Part shown: piece by piece, positions 1-8,543 of the stretch
Layout: every line of letters begins with the position of its first letter
How positions within the stretch are numbered: the first letter of the stretch is position 1
NCBI GenBank assembly: GCA_963827705.1
Contig: CAWHBN010000013.1
Location: 310,001 to 374,000, forward strand
Origin: JACDAN01 sp963827705
GTDB taxonomy: Bacteria > Actinomycetota > Thermoleophilia > Gaiellales > Gaiellaceae
Direction: 5' to 3'
Length of the DNA: 64,000 bases
Notes under the pieces: model-generated
The model's database searches: none
What the model saw: only the letters and a program-made list of their open reading frames with translations
Told to the model about the DNA's origin: nothing
Program-made: the position numbers and the translations under genes

Positions 1-2
1 AC

Positions 3-1055
3 CTCTTCTATCCGGACGCGTCCGAGCTGACGCCGGAAGCGCGCGCCCGCCTCGCGACCCTTGCCGACCACACCGAGCTCGGCGCCGGCTTCGCGATCGC
101 GATGCGCGACCTCGAGATCCGCGGCGCGGGCGACCTCCTGGGCGCCGAGCAGTCGGGCCATGTCGCGGCGCTCGGGTTCGAGCTCTACGTCGAGCTGCTC
201 GGCGAGGCGGTCGCCGAGCTCTCGGGCGAGCGGCGGCCGACGGCCAGGCCCGTGCGCGTGGACGCCCGCGTCGACGCCTACGTGCCGAACACGTACGTCG
301 ACTCGGAGGCGATGCGGATCGACCTGCACCGCCGGCTGGCGCTCGCGGAGACCGAAGACGAGCTGCGTGAGCTCGAGGCGTCGACCACCGACCGCTTCGG
401 CCCGCTGCCGGAACCGGTCGAGAACCTCTTTGCAATCCAGGAAGTAAGGATCAAGGTCGCCCGGCTGGGCGCCGACTATCTCGTCTTCCGGGGCGGCCGT
501 GCGACCGTCGGGCCGCTTGTTCTGGGCTCCGGAGAGCTGCGCGAGCTGCGCAGCCGAATCGACACCGCGATCTACACGACAGCCCGACATGAAATCTCGT
601 TAAGAGACGATGTATTTCAAGGGAGCGGTGCGTTTAGTCGATGCTATCCTCGACACGCGTCGCGCAGCATAGGTCGGCGCCTTTTTCATGAAACGGGTCT
701 TCTCGACACTCTTTCTCGCTCTCGTAGTCGCCGTGTTCGCGGTGGGCTGCGGCAGCGACGACGGCAGCTCCGATTCGGTGCCGACGAACTCGGTTGCCGT
801 CGTCGGCGACCAGTCGATCCCGAAGTCCGAGTTCGACGACCTGATCACGTATGCGAAGCGCAGCTACGACGCGCAGAAGCGGCCGTTCCCGAAGGTCGGT
901 ACGCCCGAATACGTGCAGCTCCGCGACCAGGCGATGAACTTCCTCATCCAGCGCACGCAGTTCGAGGTGAAGGCCGACGAGCTCGACATCGACGTCAGCG
1001 ACGAGGCCGTGGACAAGCGGATCGACCAGTACATCAAGGAGCGCCACCAGGGTGA
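3..1055 (+). CDS. mfd: Transcription-repair coupling factor Mfd, C-terminal part (5' end outside window)
   Basis: Mfd is the ATP-dependent translocase that removes RNA polymerase stalled at DNA damage and recruits UvrA. Only the C-terminal end is present. The frame reads the RecG/Mfd-type stretch MRDLEIRGAGDLLGAEQSG (from 102) followed by the TRCF C-terminal domain (DRFGPLPEPVENLF, about 390-430). Recognisable homology ends near 605. The same frame then stays open to a TGA at 1053-1055, across an AT-richer intergenic-looking stretch and about 370 bases of the next gene. The real end is probably near 605, with the stop lost by a small indel or mutation. Confidence 0.75.
   Translation, partial: LFYPDASELTPEARARLATLADHTELGAGFAIAMRDLEIRGAGDLLGAEQSGHVAALGFELYVELLGEAVAELSGERRPTARPVRVDARVDAYVPNTYVDSEAMRIDLHRRLALAETEDELRELEASTTDRFGPLPEPVENLFAIQEVRIKVARLGADYLVFRGGRATVGPLVLGSGELRELRSRIDTAIYTTARHEISLRDDVFQGSGAFSRCYPRHASRSIGRRLFHETGLLDTLSRSRSRRVRGGLRQRRRQLRFGADELGCRRRRPVDPEVRVRRPDHVCEAQLRRAEAAVPEGRYARIRAAPRPGDELPHPAHAVRGEGRRARHRRQRRGRGQADRPVHQGAPPG
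645..650 (+). promoter_or_regulatory. Possible -10 box (TATCCT) for the SurA-like gene
   Basis: TATCCT lies in a locally AT-richer stretch after the end of mfd homology, 37 bases before the ATG at 688. No convincing -35 or Shine-Dalgarno sequence is visible. Confidence 0.3.
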
Positions 1056-1698
1056 CAAAAAGAAGTTCGACGCTGAGCTCAAGTCCCAGGGCCTGAGCCC
1101 CGAGCAGGCGCGCGACATCATCCGCGCCAACCTCGTCCAGGAGGCGATCTTCAACAAGGTCACGAAGGACGTGAAGGTCACCGACGAGCAGGTCAAGACG
1201 TACTTCGACAAGAACAAGGCGCAGTACGGGACGCCCGAGACGCGGGCCGTGCGCCACGTCCTCGTCAAGCCCAACCAGAAGGCGCTTGCCGACGACCTGT
1301 ACGCCCAGCTCAAGGCCGGCGGCGACTGGAACGCGATCGCCAAGAAGTACTCGCAGGACCCGGCCTCGAAGAACCAGGGCGGGAAGATGACCGCCACGAA
1401 GGGCCAGCTCGTCCCCGAGTTCGAGCAGACGGCCTTCACGATCGGCGACAACGGGATCTCCAAGCCCGTGAAGACGCAGTACGGCTGGCACATCATCCAG
1501 GCCCTCGGCCCGGTGAAGAAGAGCCAGTCGACGCCGTTTGCCCAGGTCCAGCCAGCGATTAAGCAGCAGCTTCTCCAGGAGAACCGCAACAAGGAGATGG
1601 AGAAGTGGGTTGCGGACATGCGCAAGGACCTCGAGGGCGACACGACGTACCAGACCGGGTACAAGCCGAAGGCGGAGGAACCCGCCACCACTGGCTGA
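688..1698 (+). CDS. SurA/PrsA-like peptidyl-prolyl cis-trans isomerase lipoprotein
   Basis: A 336-residue exported foldase. Residues 1-20 form a signal peptide with lipobox VGC (Cys21), so it should be a lipid-anchored protein on the outer face of the membrane. Residues about 35-180 are a helical SurA-type N-terminal region, and about 185-275 a parvulin (PPIC) rotamase domain with the strings RHVLVK, GGDWNAIAKKYSQDP and YGWHIIQ. The C-terminus is charged and disordered. It is followed by mazG with an 8-base overlap. The family helps exported proteins fold; substrates cannot be read from sequence. Confidence 0.9.
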   Translation: MKRVFSTLFLALVVAVFAVGCGSDDGSSDSVPTNSVAVVGDQSIPKSEFDDLITYAKRSYDAQKRPFPKVGTPEYVQLRDQAMNFLIQRTQFEVKADELDIDVSDEAVDKRIDQYIKERHQGDKKKFDAELKSQGLSPEQARDIIRANLVQEAIFNKVTKDVKVTDEQVKTYFDKNKAQYGTPETRAVRHVLVKPNQKALADDLYAQLKAGGDWNAIAKKYSQDPASKNQGGKMTATKGQLVPEFEQTAFTIGDNGISKPVKTQYGWHIIQALGPVKKSQSTPFAQVQPAIKQQLLQENRNKEMEKWVADMRKDLEGDTTYQTGYKPKAEEPATTG

Positions 1699-2497
1699 GC
1701 GCGACCCTCTCGCCGACGCCCTTCTCGATCTCCAACGCCTGACCGAGCGCCTTCGGCGCGACTGCCCCTGGGATCGGGAGCAGACGGCGCGGACGATCGT
1801 CCCGCACACCGTCGAGGAGGCATACGAGGTCGCGGACGCCGCGCTCGCCGATGACGACGCGAAGCTCGAGGACGAGCTCGGCGACCTGCTCTTCCAGACG
1901 TACTTCCTCGCGCTGCTCCTCGAGGAACGGGGTACCGGCTCACTCGAATCGGTTGCGCGCGGGGTCGAGCAGAAGCTCGTTCGCCGGCACCCGCACGTCT
2001 TCGGTGAGGTCGATGCGGATACTCCCGGCCGGGTTCGGGCGAACTGGGAGCGGATCAAGGCCGAGCAGGAGGGCCGCGAGGGGATCTTTCACCACGTGCC
2101 GGAGACGCTTCCGGCGCTGCTCTACGCACGAAAGCTCCAACGACGCGCTGCCGCGATCGACTTCGAGTACCCGGACGTCGACGGCGCGCTTGCCGACCTC
2201 GACGACGAGCTGCGCGAGCTCCGCGAAGCCATCGCCGAGGTGGGCGAGCCTGCGCCCGAGGCCGAGGCGGACCCGCACGTGTTCGAAGAGCTCGGCGACG
2301 TCCTGTTCGCCGCGGTCAACGTCGCGCGGCGGCTGAACGTCGACCCCGAGCTGGCGCTGCGTGCGATGGCCGGGCGCTTCGCGGACCGCGTCGATCGCGC
2401 GTCGACCCTCGCGGCGGCGGAGGGCAAGGAGTTCACCTCGCTCACGCTCGACGAGAAAGACCGATACTTCGACGCCGCCAAGGAAGAGTTCCGCTGA
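1691..2497 (+). CDS. mazG: Nucleoside triphosphate pyrophosphohydrolase MazG
   Basis: A 268-residue two-repeat MazG, which hydrolyses NTPs/dNTPs to monophosphates and pyrophosphate and is thought to clean nucleotide pools. The family opening CPWDREQT is present, then the metal-binding helices TVEEAYEVADA and EDELGDLLFQ, with a second repeat near the C-terminus (FEELGDVLFAAVNVARR). No ATG, GTG or TTG occurs at the expected position. CTG at 1691 gives LAERDPLADALLDLQRL and sits 10 bases after GGAGGAA (1674-1680), so a CTG start is proposed. The only upstream alternative, a TTG near 1607, would add a basic tail read from surA. Confidence 0.88.
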   Translation: MAERDPLADALLDLQRLTERLRRDCPWDREQTARTIVPHTVEEAYEVADAALADDDAKLEDELGDLLFQTYFLALLLEERGTGSLESVARGVEQKLVRRHPHVFGEVDADTPGRVRANWERIKAEQEGREGIFHHVPETLPALLYARKLQRRAAAIDFEYPDVDGALADLDDELRELREAIAEVGEPAPEAEADPHVFEELGDVLFAAVNVARRLNVDPELALRAMAGRFADRVDRASTLAAAEGKEFTSLTLDEKDRYFDAAKEEFR

Positions 2498-3768
2498 GCC
2501 CCATTTACGACGTCCACGCCCGCACCATCCTCGACTCCCGGGGCAATCCCACCGTCGAGGTCGAGGTGGTGCTCGAGTCCGGAGCGCGCGGCCGGGCTGC
2601 GGTCCCCTCCGGCGCCTCGACCGGACAGTTCGAGGCGGTCGAGCTCCGGGACGGCGATCCCTCTGAATGGCTCGGCAAGGGCGTCTCCAAGGCGGTCGAG
2701 AACGTGATCACCGAGATCGCACAGGGGATTCGAGGCCTCGATCCGTCCGATCAGGCGGGCGTCGACTCGGCGCTCGTCATGCTTGACGGCACCGACAACA
2801 AGGGGCGGCTGGGCGCGAACGCGATCCTCGGGGTCTCCCTCGCCGTCGCCAAGGCGGCTGCCGCGGAAGCGGGGGTCCCGCTCTACAACTGGATCGGCGG
2901 CCCCGAGGCGCACGTGCTCCCCGTCCCGATGCTGAACGTCGTCAACGGCGGGGCGCACGCCGACAACTCGCTCGACCTCCAGGAGTTCATGATCGTGCCG
3001 GGCGGAGCCGAGACCTTCTCGGAGGCGCTCCGCGTCGCCGTCGAGACGTTCCACACGTTGAAGAAGCTCCTCGACGAGCGCGGGCTCGCGACCGCCGTCG
3101 GGGACGAAGGCGGCTTCGCGCCGAACTTCGAGTCCAGCGAAGCCGCGATCGACGCGATCCTCGAGGCGGCCGAGCGCGCCGGTCACAGCGAGCGGATCGC
3201 GATCGCGCTCGACCCCGCGATGAGCGAGCTCGTCGGTGACGATGGGCGCTACCGCTTCGAGGGCCGCGAGGCGACACCCGAGCAGCTGACCGACTTCTGG
3301 GCCGAGCTCGTCGAGCGCTATCCGATCGTCTCGATCGAGGACGGCGCTGCGGAGGAGGACTGGACGGCATGGAAGGCGCTGACCGAACGGCTCGGAGAAC
3401 GCGTCCAGCTCGTCGGCGACGACCTCTTCGTCACGAACGTGGAACGGCTGCGACGCGGAATCGAGGAGGGTGTCGCCAACTCGATCCTCGTCAAGGTCAA
3501 CCAGATCGGCACGCTCACCGAGTCGCTCGAGGCGATCGCGATGGCCAGGTCTGCCGGCTACACGGTGGTGATCTCGCACCGCTCCGGCGAGACCGAGGAC
3601 ACGACGATCGCCGACCTCGCCGTCGCGACGAACGCCGGGCAGATCAAGACCGGCGCGCCCTCGCGCTCGGATCGCACCGCGAAGTACAACCAGCTGCTGC
3701 GGATCGAAGGGGAGCTCGGCGCGGACGCCGAATACCCCGGCTGGGATGCGTTCAAAGCTCGTCCTTAG
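2494..3768 (+). CDS. eno: Enolase
   Basis: Enolase converts 2-phosphoglycerate to phosphoenolpyruvate in glycolysis. The frame gives 424 residues with the expected landmarks: ILDSRGNPTVEVEV at the N-terminus, GDEGGFAPN, Mg ligands in IALDP, SIEDGAAEEDW and VGDD, and the signature ILVKVNQIGTLTE. The conserved N-terminus fixes the start within a few codons of 2494, where the codon is CTG overlapping the mazG stop as CTGA. AAGGAAGAG lies about 6 bases upstream. The next gene but one is pyruvate kinase, the following step of glycolysis. Confidence 0.95.
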   Translation: MSPIYDVHARTILDSRGNPTVEVEVVLESGARGRAAVPSGASTGQFEAVELRDGDPSEWLGKGVSKAVENVITEIAQGIRGLDPSDQAGVDSALVMLDGTDNKGRLGANAILGVSLAVAKAAAAEAGVPLYNWIGGPEAHVLPVPMLNVVNGGAHADNSLDLQEFMIVPGGAETFSEALRVAVETFHTLKKLLDERGLATAVGDEGGFAPNFESSEAAIDAILEAAERAGHSERIAIALDPAMSELVGDDGRYRFEGREATPEQLTDFWAELVERYPIVSIEDGAAEEDWTAWKALTERLGERVQLVGDDLFVTNVERLRRGIEEGVANSILVKVNQIGTLTESLEAIAMARSAGYTVVISHRSGETEDTTIADLAVATNAGQIKTGAPSRSDRTAKYNQLLRIEGELGADAEYPGWDAFKARP

Positions 3769-4504
3769 CGCGCTCTTCGGGCTCGTACTGGCCGCCGGCT
3801 GCGGCGGCGACGACACGACCACGGTGACCGTCCGTGAGACGGTGACCGAGACCGCAGCGTCGTCGGTTCCGAGCGAGGCGCCGGCGCTCGTCGCGCTCTA
3901 CTTCCTCCAGGACGGGAAGGTCTGGCCGGAGCAGCGCGGGCTCGTCACGGGGCCGGCGATCGCGACCAACACGGTTCACCAGCTCTTCGAGGGAACCGAG
4001 AGCGAGCTGACCTCGGCGATTCCGCCGGAGACGAGGCTGCGGAGCCTGGCGATCAAGGGTGGCGTGGCTTCGATCGTGCTCGATCCCCCCGTCACCGACC
4101 CCAAGGCCCTCGCGCAGCTGACCTACACGCTGACCCAGTTCGACTCGGTGCAGCGGGTCTCGTTCGACGGCGACCCGCCGGTCGGACGGGCGGCGTTCGA
4201 GGATGAGACCCCGGCGATCCTCGTCGAGGATCCCCTTTCCCACGAAGAGGTCGAGTCGGGCTTCGAGGCAAGCGGAACCGCCAACACGTTCGAGGCGACG
4301 TTCCAGTACGAGCTCCGAGATGCGGACGACAAGATCCTGAAGAAGGACTTCGTGACAGCGACCTCCGGGAGCGGCACGCGCGGGACCTTCCGATTCACCG
4401 TTCCCTACGAGGGGACCGGGCCGGGTCGCCTCGTCGTCTTCGAGATCTCGGCCGAGGACGGGTCGAGGACGAACGAACGGTCGATCCCGCTCTCGCTACG
4501 CTGA
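3746..4504 (+). CDS. GerMN-domain lipoprotein with C-terminal Gmad2-type domain
   Basis: A 252-residue predicted lipoprotein: residues 1-18 are a signal peptide ending in lipobox AAGC (Cys19), followed by a Thr-rich linker. Residues about 45-140 match the GerMN fold (VALYFLQDGKVWPEQR; GVASIVLDPP), a domain found in sporulation and germination proteins but also in non-sporulating actinobacteria. Residues about 155-250 resemble the Ig-like Gmad2 domain. It overlaps the end of eno by 23 bases, so it is probably co-transcribed. Its role here is unknown; nothing else in the window points to sporulation. Confidence 0.8.
   Translation: MRSKLVLSALFGLVLAAGCGGDDTTTVTVRETVTETAASSVPSEAPALVALYFLQDGKVWPEQRGLVTGPAIATNTVHQLFEGTESELTSAIPPETRLRSLAIKGGVASIVLDPPVTDPKALAQLTYTLTQFDSVQRVSFDGDPPVGRAAFEDETPAILVEDPLSHEEVESGFEASGTANTFEATFQYELRDADDKILKKDFVTATSGSGTRGTFRFTVPYEGTGPGRLVVFEISAEDGSRTNERSIPLSLR
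4497..4502 (+). promoter_or_regulatory. -10 box TACGCT for pyk
   Basis: TACGCT ends 7 bases before the pyk ATG (4510) and overlaps the last codons of the upstream gene; consistent with a leaderless mRNA. Confidence 0.5.
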
Positions 4505-4509
4505 CGCAA

Positions 4510-5928
4510 ATGGCGACCGCGGTCCCCCGCCGCACGAAGATCGTCGTCACGCTCGGCCCGTCGTGCGCGACCGAGGAGCGTGTGCTCGCGCTCGCGCAGG
4601 CTGGGATGAACGGCGCCCGCCTCAACTTCTCTCACGGGACGCAGGACCAGCACGCCGAGTACGCCCGAATGGTTCGGAAGGCGCAGGAAGAGGTGGGGCA
4701 GCCGATCGCGCTGATCGCCGACCTGCAGGGGCCCAAGCTCCGCATCGGCGAGCTCGAGGCGCCGATGCTGCTCGCCGACGGCGACGAGGTCGTCGTCACG
4801 GGAGGCGAGGACGGAAGCGTGGACGGAGAGTTGCCCGTCCTGCCGGCGGTGATCGGCCAGGTGCTCCAGCCCGGCCACGACGTCCTGATCGACGACGGGC
4901 TCGTCCGGCTTCGCGTCGATGCCGTCCAGGCGGGGCGCGCACGTTGCGCCGTCATCGTCGGCGGGACCGTCAGCTCGCACAAGGGCGTGAACATTCCCGG
5001 CGTCCCTGTGCCCATTCCGGCCCTGACCAGGAAGGACACGGACGACCTCGAGTTCGCCCTGGGCCTCGGCGCTGATTTCGTCGCGCTCTCGTTCGTCCGC
5101 TCTGCCGCGGACGTCCGCGACCTCAAGGGGCTGATCAGGCAGGTCGGCGTCGACGCACACGTCATCGCGAAGATCGAGAAGGCGGAGGCGATCGACGCCC
5201 TGCCCGCGATCCTCGAGGAGGCGGACGCGATCATGGTCGCCCGCGGCGACCTGGGAGTCGAGATCGGGGTCGAGGTCGTGCCGCTGCTCCAGAAGCGGAT
5301 CATCCTCGCCTCGCTCGATCGGGGAAAGCCGGTGATCACCGCGACCCAGATGCTCGAGTCGATGGTCAGCCACGCAGAGCCCACGCGCGCCGAGGCGAGC
5401 GACGTGGCGAACGCGATTCTCGACGGGACGTCGGCGGTGATGCTCTCCGAGGAGACCGCGATCGGCCGCTACCCGCTCGAGGCAGTGCGGACCATGGAGC
5501 GCATCGCACGCACGATCGAGCCCAGCATCGAATACCGGCACCAGTTCCCGCAGCCGGGCGACGAGCCCACCGTCGGACAGGCCATGTCCAACGCAGCGTG
5601 CGACCTGGCGGAGACGCTCGGCGCGAAGGCGATCCTCGTGCCGACCTACACCGGGCGGACGGCATCCGTCGTCGCCAGGCTCCGTCCGCGCCGACCGGTG
5701 ATCGGGCTTTCTCACCACCAGGCCGCGCTCCAGCACATGGCGCTCGAGTGGGGCGTGGTGCCGATGAACATGCCCGAGGCGGCCGATGTGGAGGAGCTCT
5801 GGACAAGCTCGCTGGACGCGGGCCGTGAGTCCGGCCTGCTCGACGAGGGCGACCTCGTCGTGCTGACCGCTGGGACGGCGGTGAACCTTCCCGGCAGCAC
5901 GGACATGATCAAGCTCTCGTACGCCTAG
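4510..5928 (+). CDS. pyk: Pyruvate kinase
   Basis: The last step of glycolysis: phosphoenolpyruvate plus ADP to pyruvate plus ATP. The protein has 472 residues, normal for the family. Visible motifs are RRTKIVVTLGPS at the N-terminus, LNFSHG, the catalytic lysine in AKIEKAEAI, MVARGDLGVEIG and TATQMLESM, then a C-terminal allosteric domain (PTYTGRTASVVARLRPRRPV). It follows the GerMN lipoprotein by 5 bases; its own -10 at 4497 suggests independent expression as well. Confidence 0.96.
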   Translation: MATAVPRRTKIVVTLGPSCATEERVLALAQAGMNGARLNFSHGTQDQHAEYARMVRKAQEEVGQPIALIADLQGPKLRIGELEAPMLLADGDEVVVTGGEDGSVDGELPVLPAVIGQVLQPGHDVLIDDGLVRLRVDAVQAGRARCAVIVGGTVSSHKGVNIPGVPVPIPALTRKDTDDLEFALGLGADFVALSFVRSAADVRDLKGLIRQVGVDAHVIAKIEKAEAIDALPAILEEADAIMVARGDLGVEIGVEVVPLLQKRIILASLDRGKPVITATQMLESMVSHAEPTRAEASDVANAILDGTSAVMLSEETAIGRYPLEAVRTMERIARTIEPSIEYRHQFPQPGDEPTVGQAMSNAACDLAETLGAKAILVPTYTGRTASVVARLRPRRPVIGLSHHQAALQHMALEWGVVPMNMPEAADVEELWTSSLDAGRESGLLDEGDLVVLTAGTAVNLPGSTDMIKLSYA

Positions 5929-5978
5929 GTAGTCCTCTCGAGGCAGGAGCGGCGCGCGCGCCCACGAACGGACGGGCC

Positions 5979-6338
5979 ATGCCGTCCCGGTCCCCACGCA
6001 AGCGATCTCGTCGCCCTGCCCGTCGCCGGCCGCCGCTCATGCGCTGGCTCGCGGTCGCGACGATCCTCGTCGTGGGGCTCCTCTACTACCGGCCGCTCAA
6101 GAGCTATCTCGAAACGAAGGCGTCGCTCGAGGAACGCGCCGCCCAGGTGAGGTCGCTCCGTGCCGAGCGTGACGAGCTCGCGCGCCAGGTCGCCGAGTCC
6201 GACACGCCCGAGGCGCTTGCCCGGCGTGCCAGGCGGCTCGGCCTCGTCAAGCCCGGCGAGCGGCTCTTCATCGTCAAGGGAATCGACGAGTGGCGGGCAC
6301 GACAGAAACCCGCCACTAGGATCGGAGGCGGTGGATGA
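5979..6338 (+). CDS. Septum formation initiator FtsB/DivIC-like protein
   Basis: A 119-residue single-pass membrane protein. A strongly basic cytoplasmic N-terminus (residues 1-20) precedes one membrane helix (MRWLAVATILVVGLLYY), then a coiled coil (about 45-80, EERAAQVRSLRAERDELARQV) and a short domain with the family feature RRARRLGLVKPGE. In the divisome FtsB/DivIC binds FtsL and FtsQ. Position downstream of eno and just before DUF501 is the usual actinobacterial arrangement. It overlaps the next gene by 8 bases. Confidence 0.88.
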   Translation: MPSRSPRKRSRRPARRRPPLMRWLAVATILVVGLLYYRPLKSYLETKASLEERAAQVRSLRAERDELARQVAESDTPEALARRARRLGLVKPGERLFIVKGIDEWRARQKPATRIGGGG

Positions 6339-6828
6339 CCGCGCCATCGTCGAGCGCCAGCTGGGCCGCGAGCCGCGCGCGTTCCTGCGCGTCGCGGTCC
6401 GCTGTCCGTTCGGCGCGCCGGCCGTAACCGTCCAAGCGCCGTACGACAGCGCCGGCGATCCTTTTCCGACGACCTTCTACCTCACCTGTCGCCACCTCGT
6501 CGCGGCCGTGGCCAGGATCGAGGCCGCCGGGGGCATCGAGCGGTGGAGCGAGCTCGCCGCCGGCGACGAAGAGCTCGCACGGAGCCTCGACGCGGCGACG
6601 GCCGAGCAGCGTGTCATCCGCCGTGACCTGGCGAACGGTCGGGTGGGCCGCGGAGACACGCTCGATCTCGGCATCGGCGGCACCGCCAATCCGCAGCGGC
6701 TGAAGTGCCTGCACGCCCACGTCGCGTTCGCGCTCGCGCGCCCCGGATATGAGCTCGGCGAACGGATCTACGCCGAGATCGAGCCGAAATGGCCTGCTCG
6801 GTGCTGCACCCTGGACGCCCATGGGTAA
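6331..6828 (+). CDS. DUF501 family protein
   Basis: A 165-residue protein of the actinobacterial DUF501 family, function unknown. GTG at 6331 is chosen because GGAGG lies at 6323-6327. Conserved features include CPFGAP near residue 30, FYLTCRHLVAAVARIEAAGG, and a C-terminal cluster CLHAHVAFAL...RCCTLD, so metal binding or a disulfide is possible. It normally neighbours ftsB and eno, as here. Confidence 0.85.
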   Translation: MDDRAIVERQLGREPRAFLRVAVRCPFGAPAVTVQAPYDSAGDPFPTTFYLTCRHLVAAVARIEAAGGIERWSELAAGDEELARSLDAATAEQRVIRRDLANGRVGRGDTLDLGIGGTANPQRLKCLHAHVAFALARPGYELGERIYAEIEPKWPARCCTLDAHG

Positions 6829-6838
6829 GGACGGAGCT

Positions 6839-7153
6839 GTGGCGAGCTATCTGGAAACCGCGAGGCAGCAGTGGGAGGAGGGCGACCGCCGTCTGAGGGC
6901 GTCAATCTCCGATCCGGACGACTACGAGACGCTCATGGCACAGGTCGAGGCTGTCACCGAGGCGCTCCGGAGGCGCATCGGGGAACATTTCAGCCTCGCG
7001 CAGCTCGCCGACGTCTACGGGGGCGACGACGGCTGGGTGTACGAGGCCGTCGCCGAACGAGCCGACCGGCCCGGGTGGACCGCCAAGGTGTCCGTCGCGC
7101 AAGATGCGGCATTCCATCGCTACGCGCGGGGCGCGACGGACTACACGCCATGA
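6839..7153 (+). CDS. Hypothetical protein, 104 residues
   Basis: Not recognised. A soluble helical protein beginning MASYLETARQQWEEGDRRL, with a segment predicted to be a small helical bundle (TEALRRRIGEHFSLAQLADVYGGDDGWVYEAV). GTG at 6839 is preceded by AAGGA seven bases upstream; an ATG at 6821 would add six residues and overlap DUF501. It ends in an ATGA overlap with the next gene, so the two are likely co-translated. Confidence 0.6.
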   Translation: MASYLETARQQWEEGDRRLRASISDPDDYETLMAQVEAVTEALRRRIGEHFSLAQLADVYGGDDGWVYEAVAERADRPGWTAKVSVAQDAAFHRYARGATDYTP

Positions 7154-7377
7154 GCACCGCTGCCCCCGTCCGCAGGCGTCGCAAGCGCGGCGCCGGTGTC
7201 CTCGGCTGGCTGATTCGAATCGCGGCCGCCGTCATCGTCTTCGGCATCGGCGTGGCCGTGGGCCAGGCGCTCGAGGATCGCCCGGAGCCGTCGACGCCGG
7301 TTACGAGCGTCCGAACGATCCAACCCTGGACGCAGACGAATCGCGTCACGGAAACGCGTACCGTGACGGTCCCGTGA
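7150..7377 (+). CDS. Small single-pass membrane protein
   Basis: A 75-residue protein with a basic N-terminus (RRRRKRG), one membrane helix at about 20-42 (VLGWLIRIAAAVIVFGIGVAVG) and a Thr/Pro-rich outside tail. It overlaps the preceding gene as ATGA. Function unknown. Confidence 0.6.
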   Translation: MSTAAPVRRRRKRGAGVLGWLIRIAAAVIVFGIGVAVGQALEDRPEPSTPVTSVRTIQPWTQTNRVTETRTVTVP

Positions 7378-7421
7378 GTGTTGGGATGCTCACTGCTCGG
7401 CGAAGAAAGTGCAGCTTTGCT

Positions 7422-7427
7422 TAGATT
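7422..7427 (+). promoter_or_regulatory. -10 box TAGATT for the HTH-receiver gene
   Basis: TAGATT ends five bases before GTG 7433, which decides that start over the GTG at 7409 lying upstream of the box. Confidence 0.5.
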
Positions 7428-7432
7428 CCGGG

Positions 7433-8035
7433 GTGGCCGAGGTCGGGGGCAAGGCGCGCAGGCAGCCGCAGGGAAATGACGGCGCCGACTGGTTGACCCT
7501 CGGCCAGGCGGCGAAGTACCTCGGAGTCGCCCAGAGCACGATCCGGAAATGGTCCGACCAAGGACGGCTGCCGGCCTTCTACACGCCCGGCGGCCATCGC
7601 CGCTACCGCCGACGGGACCTGGACGCCTTCGTGTCCGGCTCGGCCAACTCCAGCGGCCCCCGATCGCGCGGGACGCCGGTCGTTCTGATCGTCGACGACG
7701 ATCCGCGGATCCGCGAGTTCGTCCGCGTGAACCTCGAGATGGACGGGTACGTGGTTCGCGAGGCAGGCAACGCCGACGAGGGCCTCGCGTCGCTCGAGGA
7801 GCAGGCTCCCGACCTCATCCTCCTCGACGTGATGATGCCCGGCGTGGACGGCTGGGAGATGCTCCGCCGCATGCAGGAGCGCCACGGCATGGGCTCGATC
7901 CCGGTGATCATGTTCAGCGGCCAGGTCGAAAGCACCGACGACGACGCGCAGGCACGCGGTGCGCAGGGCTTCCTGGGCAAGCCGTTCAATCCTCAGGATC
8001 TCATCGCGCGCACGAAAGAACTGCTGCGCGCGTAG
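7433..8035 (+). CDS. MerR/excisionase-type HTH fused to a response-regulator receiver domain
   Basis: A 200-residue regulator with unusual order. The N-terminal part (about residues 20-70) is a BldC/excisionase-like helix-turn-helix (LTLGQAAKYLGVAQSTIRKWSDQGRLPAFYTPGGHRRYRRRDLD). The C-terminal part (about 78-200) is a complete receiver: acidic pair in VLIVDDDPRI, phosphoacceptor Asp132 in LILLDVMMPG, and Lys183 in GKPFN. Classical regulators place the receiver first. No kinase gene is adjacent; the HK/RR pair at 20-21.6 kb already has its own regulator. Phosphorylation-dependent control of DNA binding is an inference. Confidence 0.85.
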   Translation: MAEVGGKARRQPQGNDGADWLTLGQAAKYLGVAQSTIRKWSDQGRLPAFYTPGGHRRYRRRDLDAFVSGSANSSGPRSRGTPVVLIVDDDPRIREFVRVNLEMDGYVVREAGNADEGLASLEEQAPDLILLDVMMPGVDGWEMLRRMQERHGMGSIPVIMFSGQVESTDDDAQARGAQGFLGKPFNPQDLIARTKELLRA

Positions 8036-8040
8036 CCGGA

Positions 8041-8517
8041 CTAGAGCTCTTCCGACGCTCGTAACAAGCCGGCAACGATCACCGCGACAGCCGCGATCAA
8101 CGAGATCCAGATCCCGATGCCGCGGCTTGCCGGCTGAAAGTCGTCCGGGATCGAGATCACGCGGATCAGGACGAGGATCGTCGCAAGCGAGCCGAGCACG
8201 ATCACGACCAGGCTCTCGGGAACCGTCGCAGGGAGAGCGATGCCGGCCGCATGGAGCAGGTGCAGGGCGACGACGGCGAGGCCGATCAGCAGCACGACCT
8301 TCGCCAACGCGCCGGTATGCCAGCCGATCACGGCCACGGTCAGGTCGCCCGAGCTGTTGACGTACCAGCCCATCAGGGTCGAGAGCGCGAGCACCATCCC
8401 TCCGAGCCACGTCAGACGCTCGCCGGCGCCCCAGACCCAGGCCGCGTCCGGCGCGAAGCGGTCCGGGGTCTCCTCGGGCTCGTGGGCCTCCGGTGGATAG
8501 GTCTCGGGTGATTCCAC
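8041..8517 (-). CDS. Hypothetical membrane protein, four predicted membrane segments
   Basis: A 158-residue protein with an acidic, proline-rich N-terminus and about four hydrophobic segments (LTWLGGMVLALSTLMGWYV; VVLLIGLAVVALHLL; VVIVLGSLATILVLI; ISLIAAVAVIVAGLL). No recognisable family motif. It is read on the minus strand, convergent with the HTH-receiver gene and followed upstream by another small membrane-protein gene on the same strand. Confidence 0.7.
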   Translation of the reverse strand: MESPETYPPEAHEPEETPDRFAPDAAWVWGAGERLTWLGGMVLALSTLMGWYVNSSGDLTVAVIGWHTGALAKVVLLIGLAVVALHLLHAAGIALPATVPESLVVIVLGSLATILVLIRVISIPDDFQPASRGIGIWISLIAAVAVIVAGLLRASEEL

Positions 8518-8543
8518 GGCGGGAAGTATCCGCGATGCGTCGG

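Noticed and set aside
634..2058. Long antisense open frame opposite the surA-like and mazG genes
   Set aside because: High GC leaves long shadow frames; composition is Arg/Val/Leu-rich with no family motifs, and both plus-strand genes are convincing.
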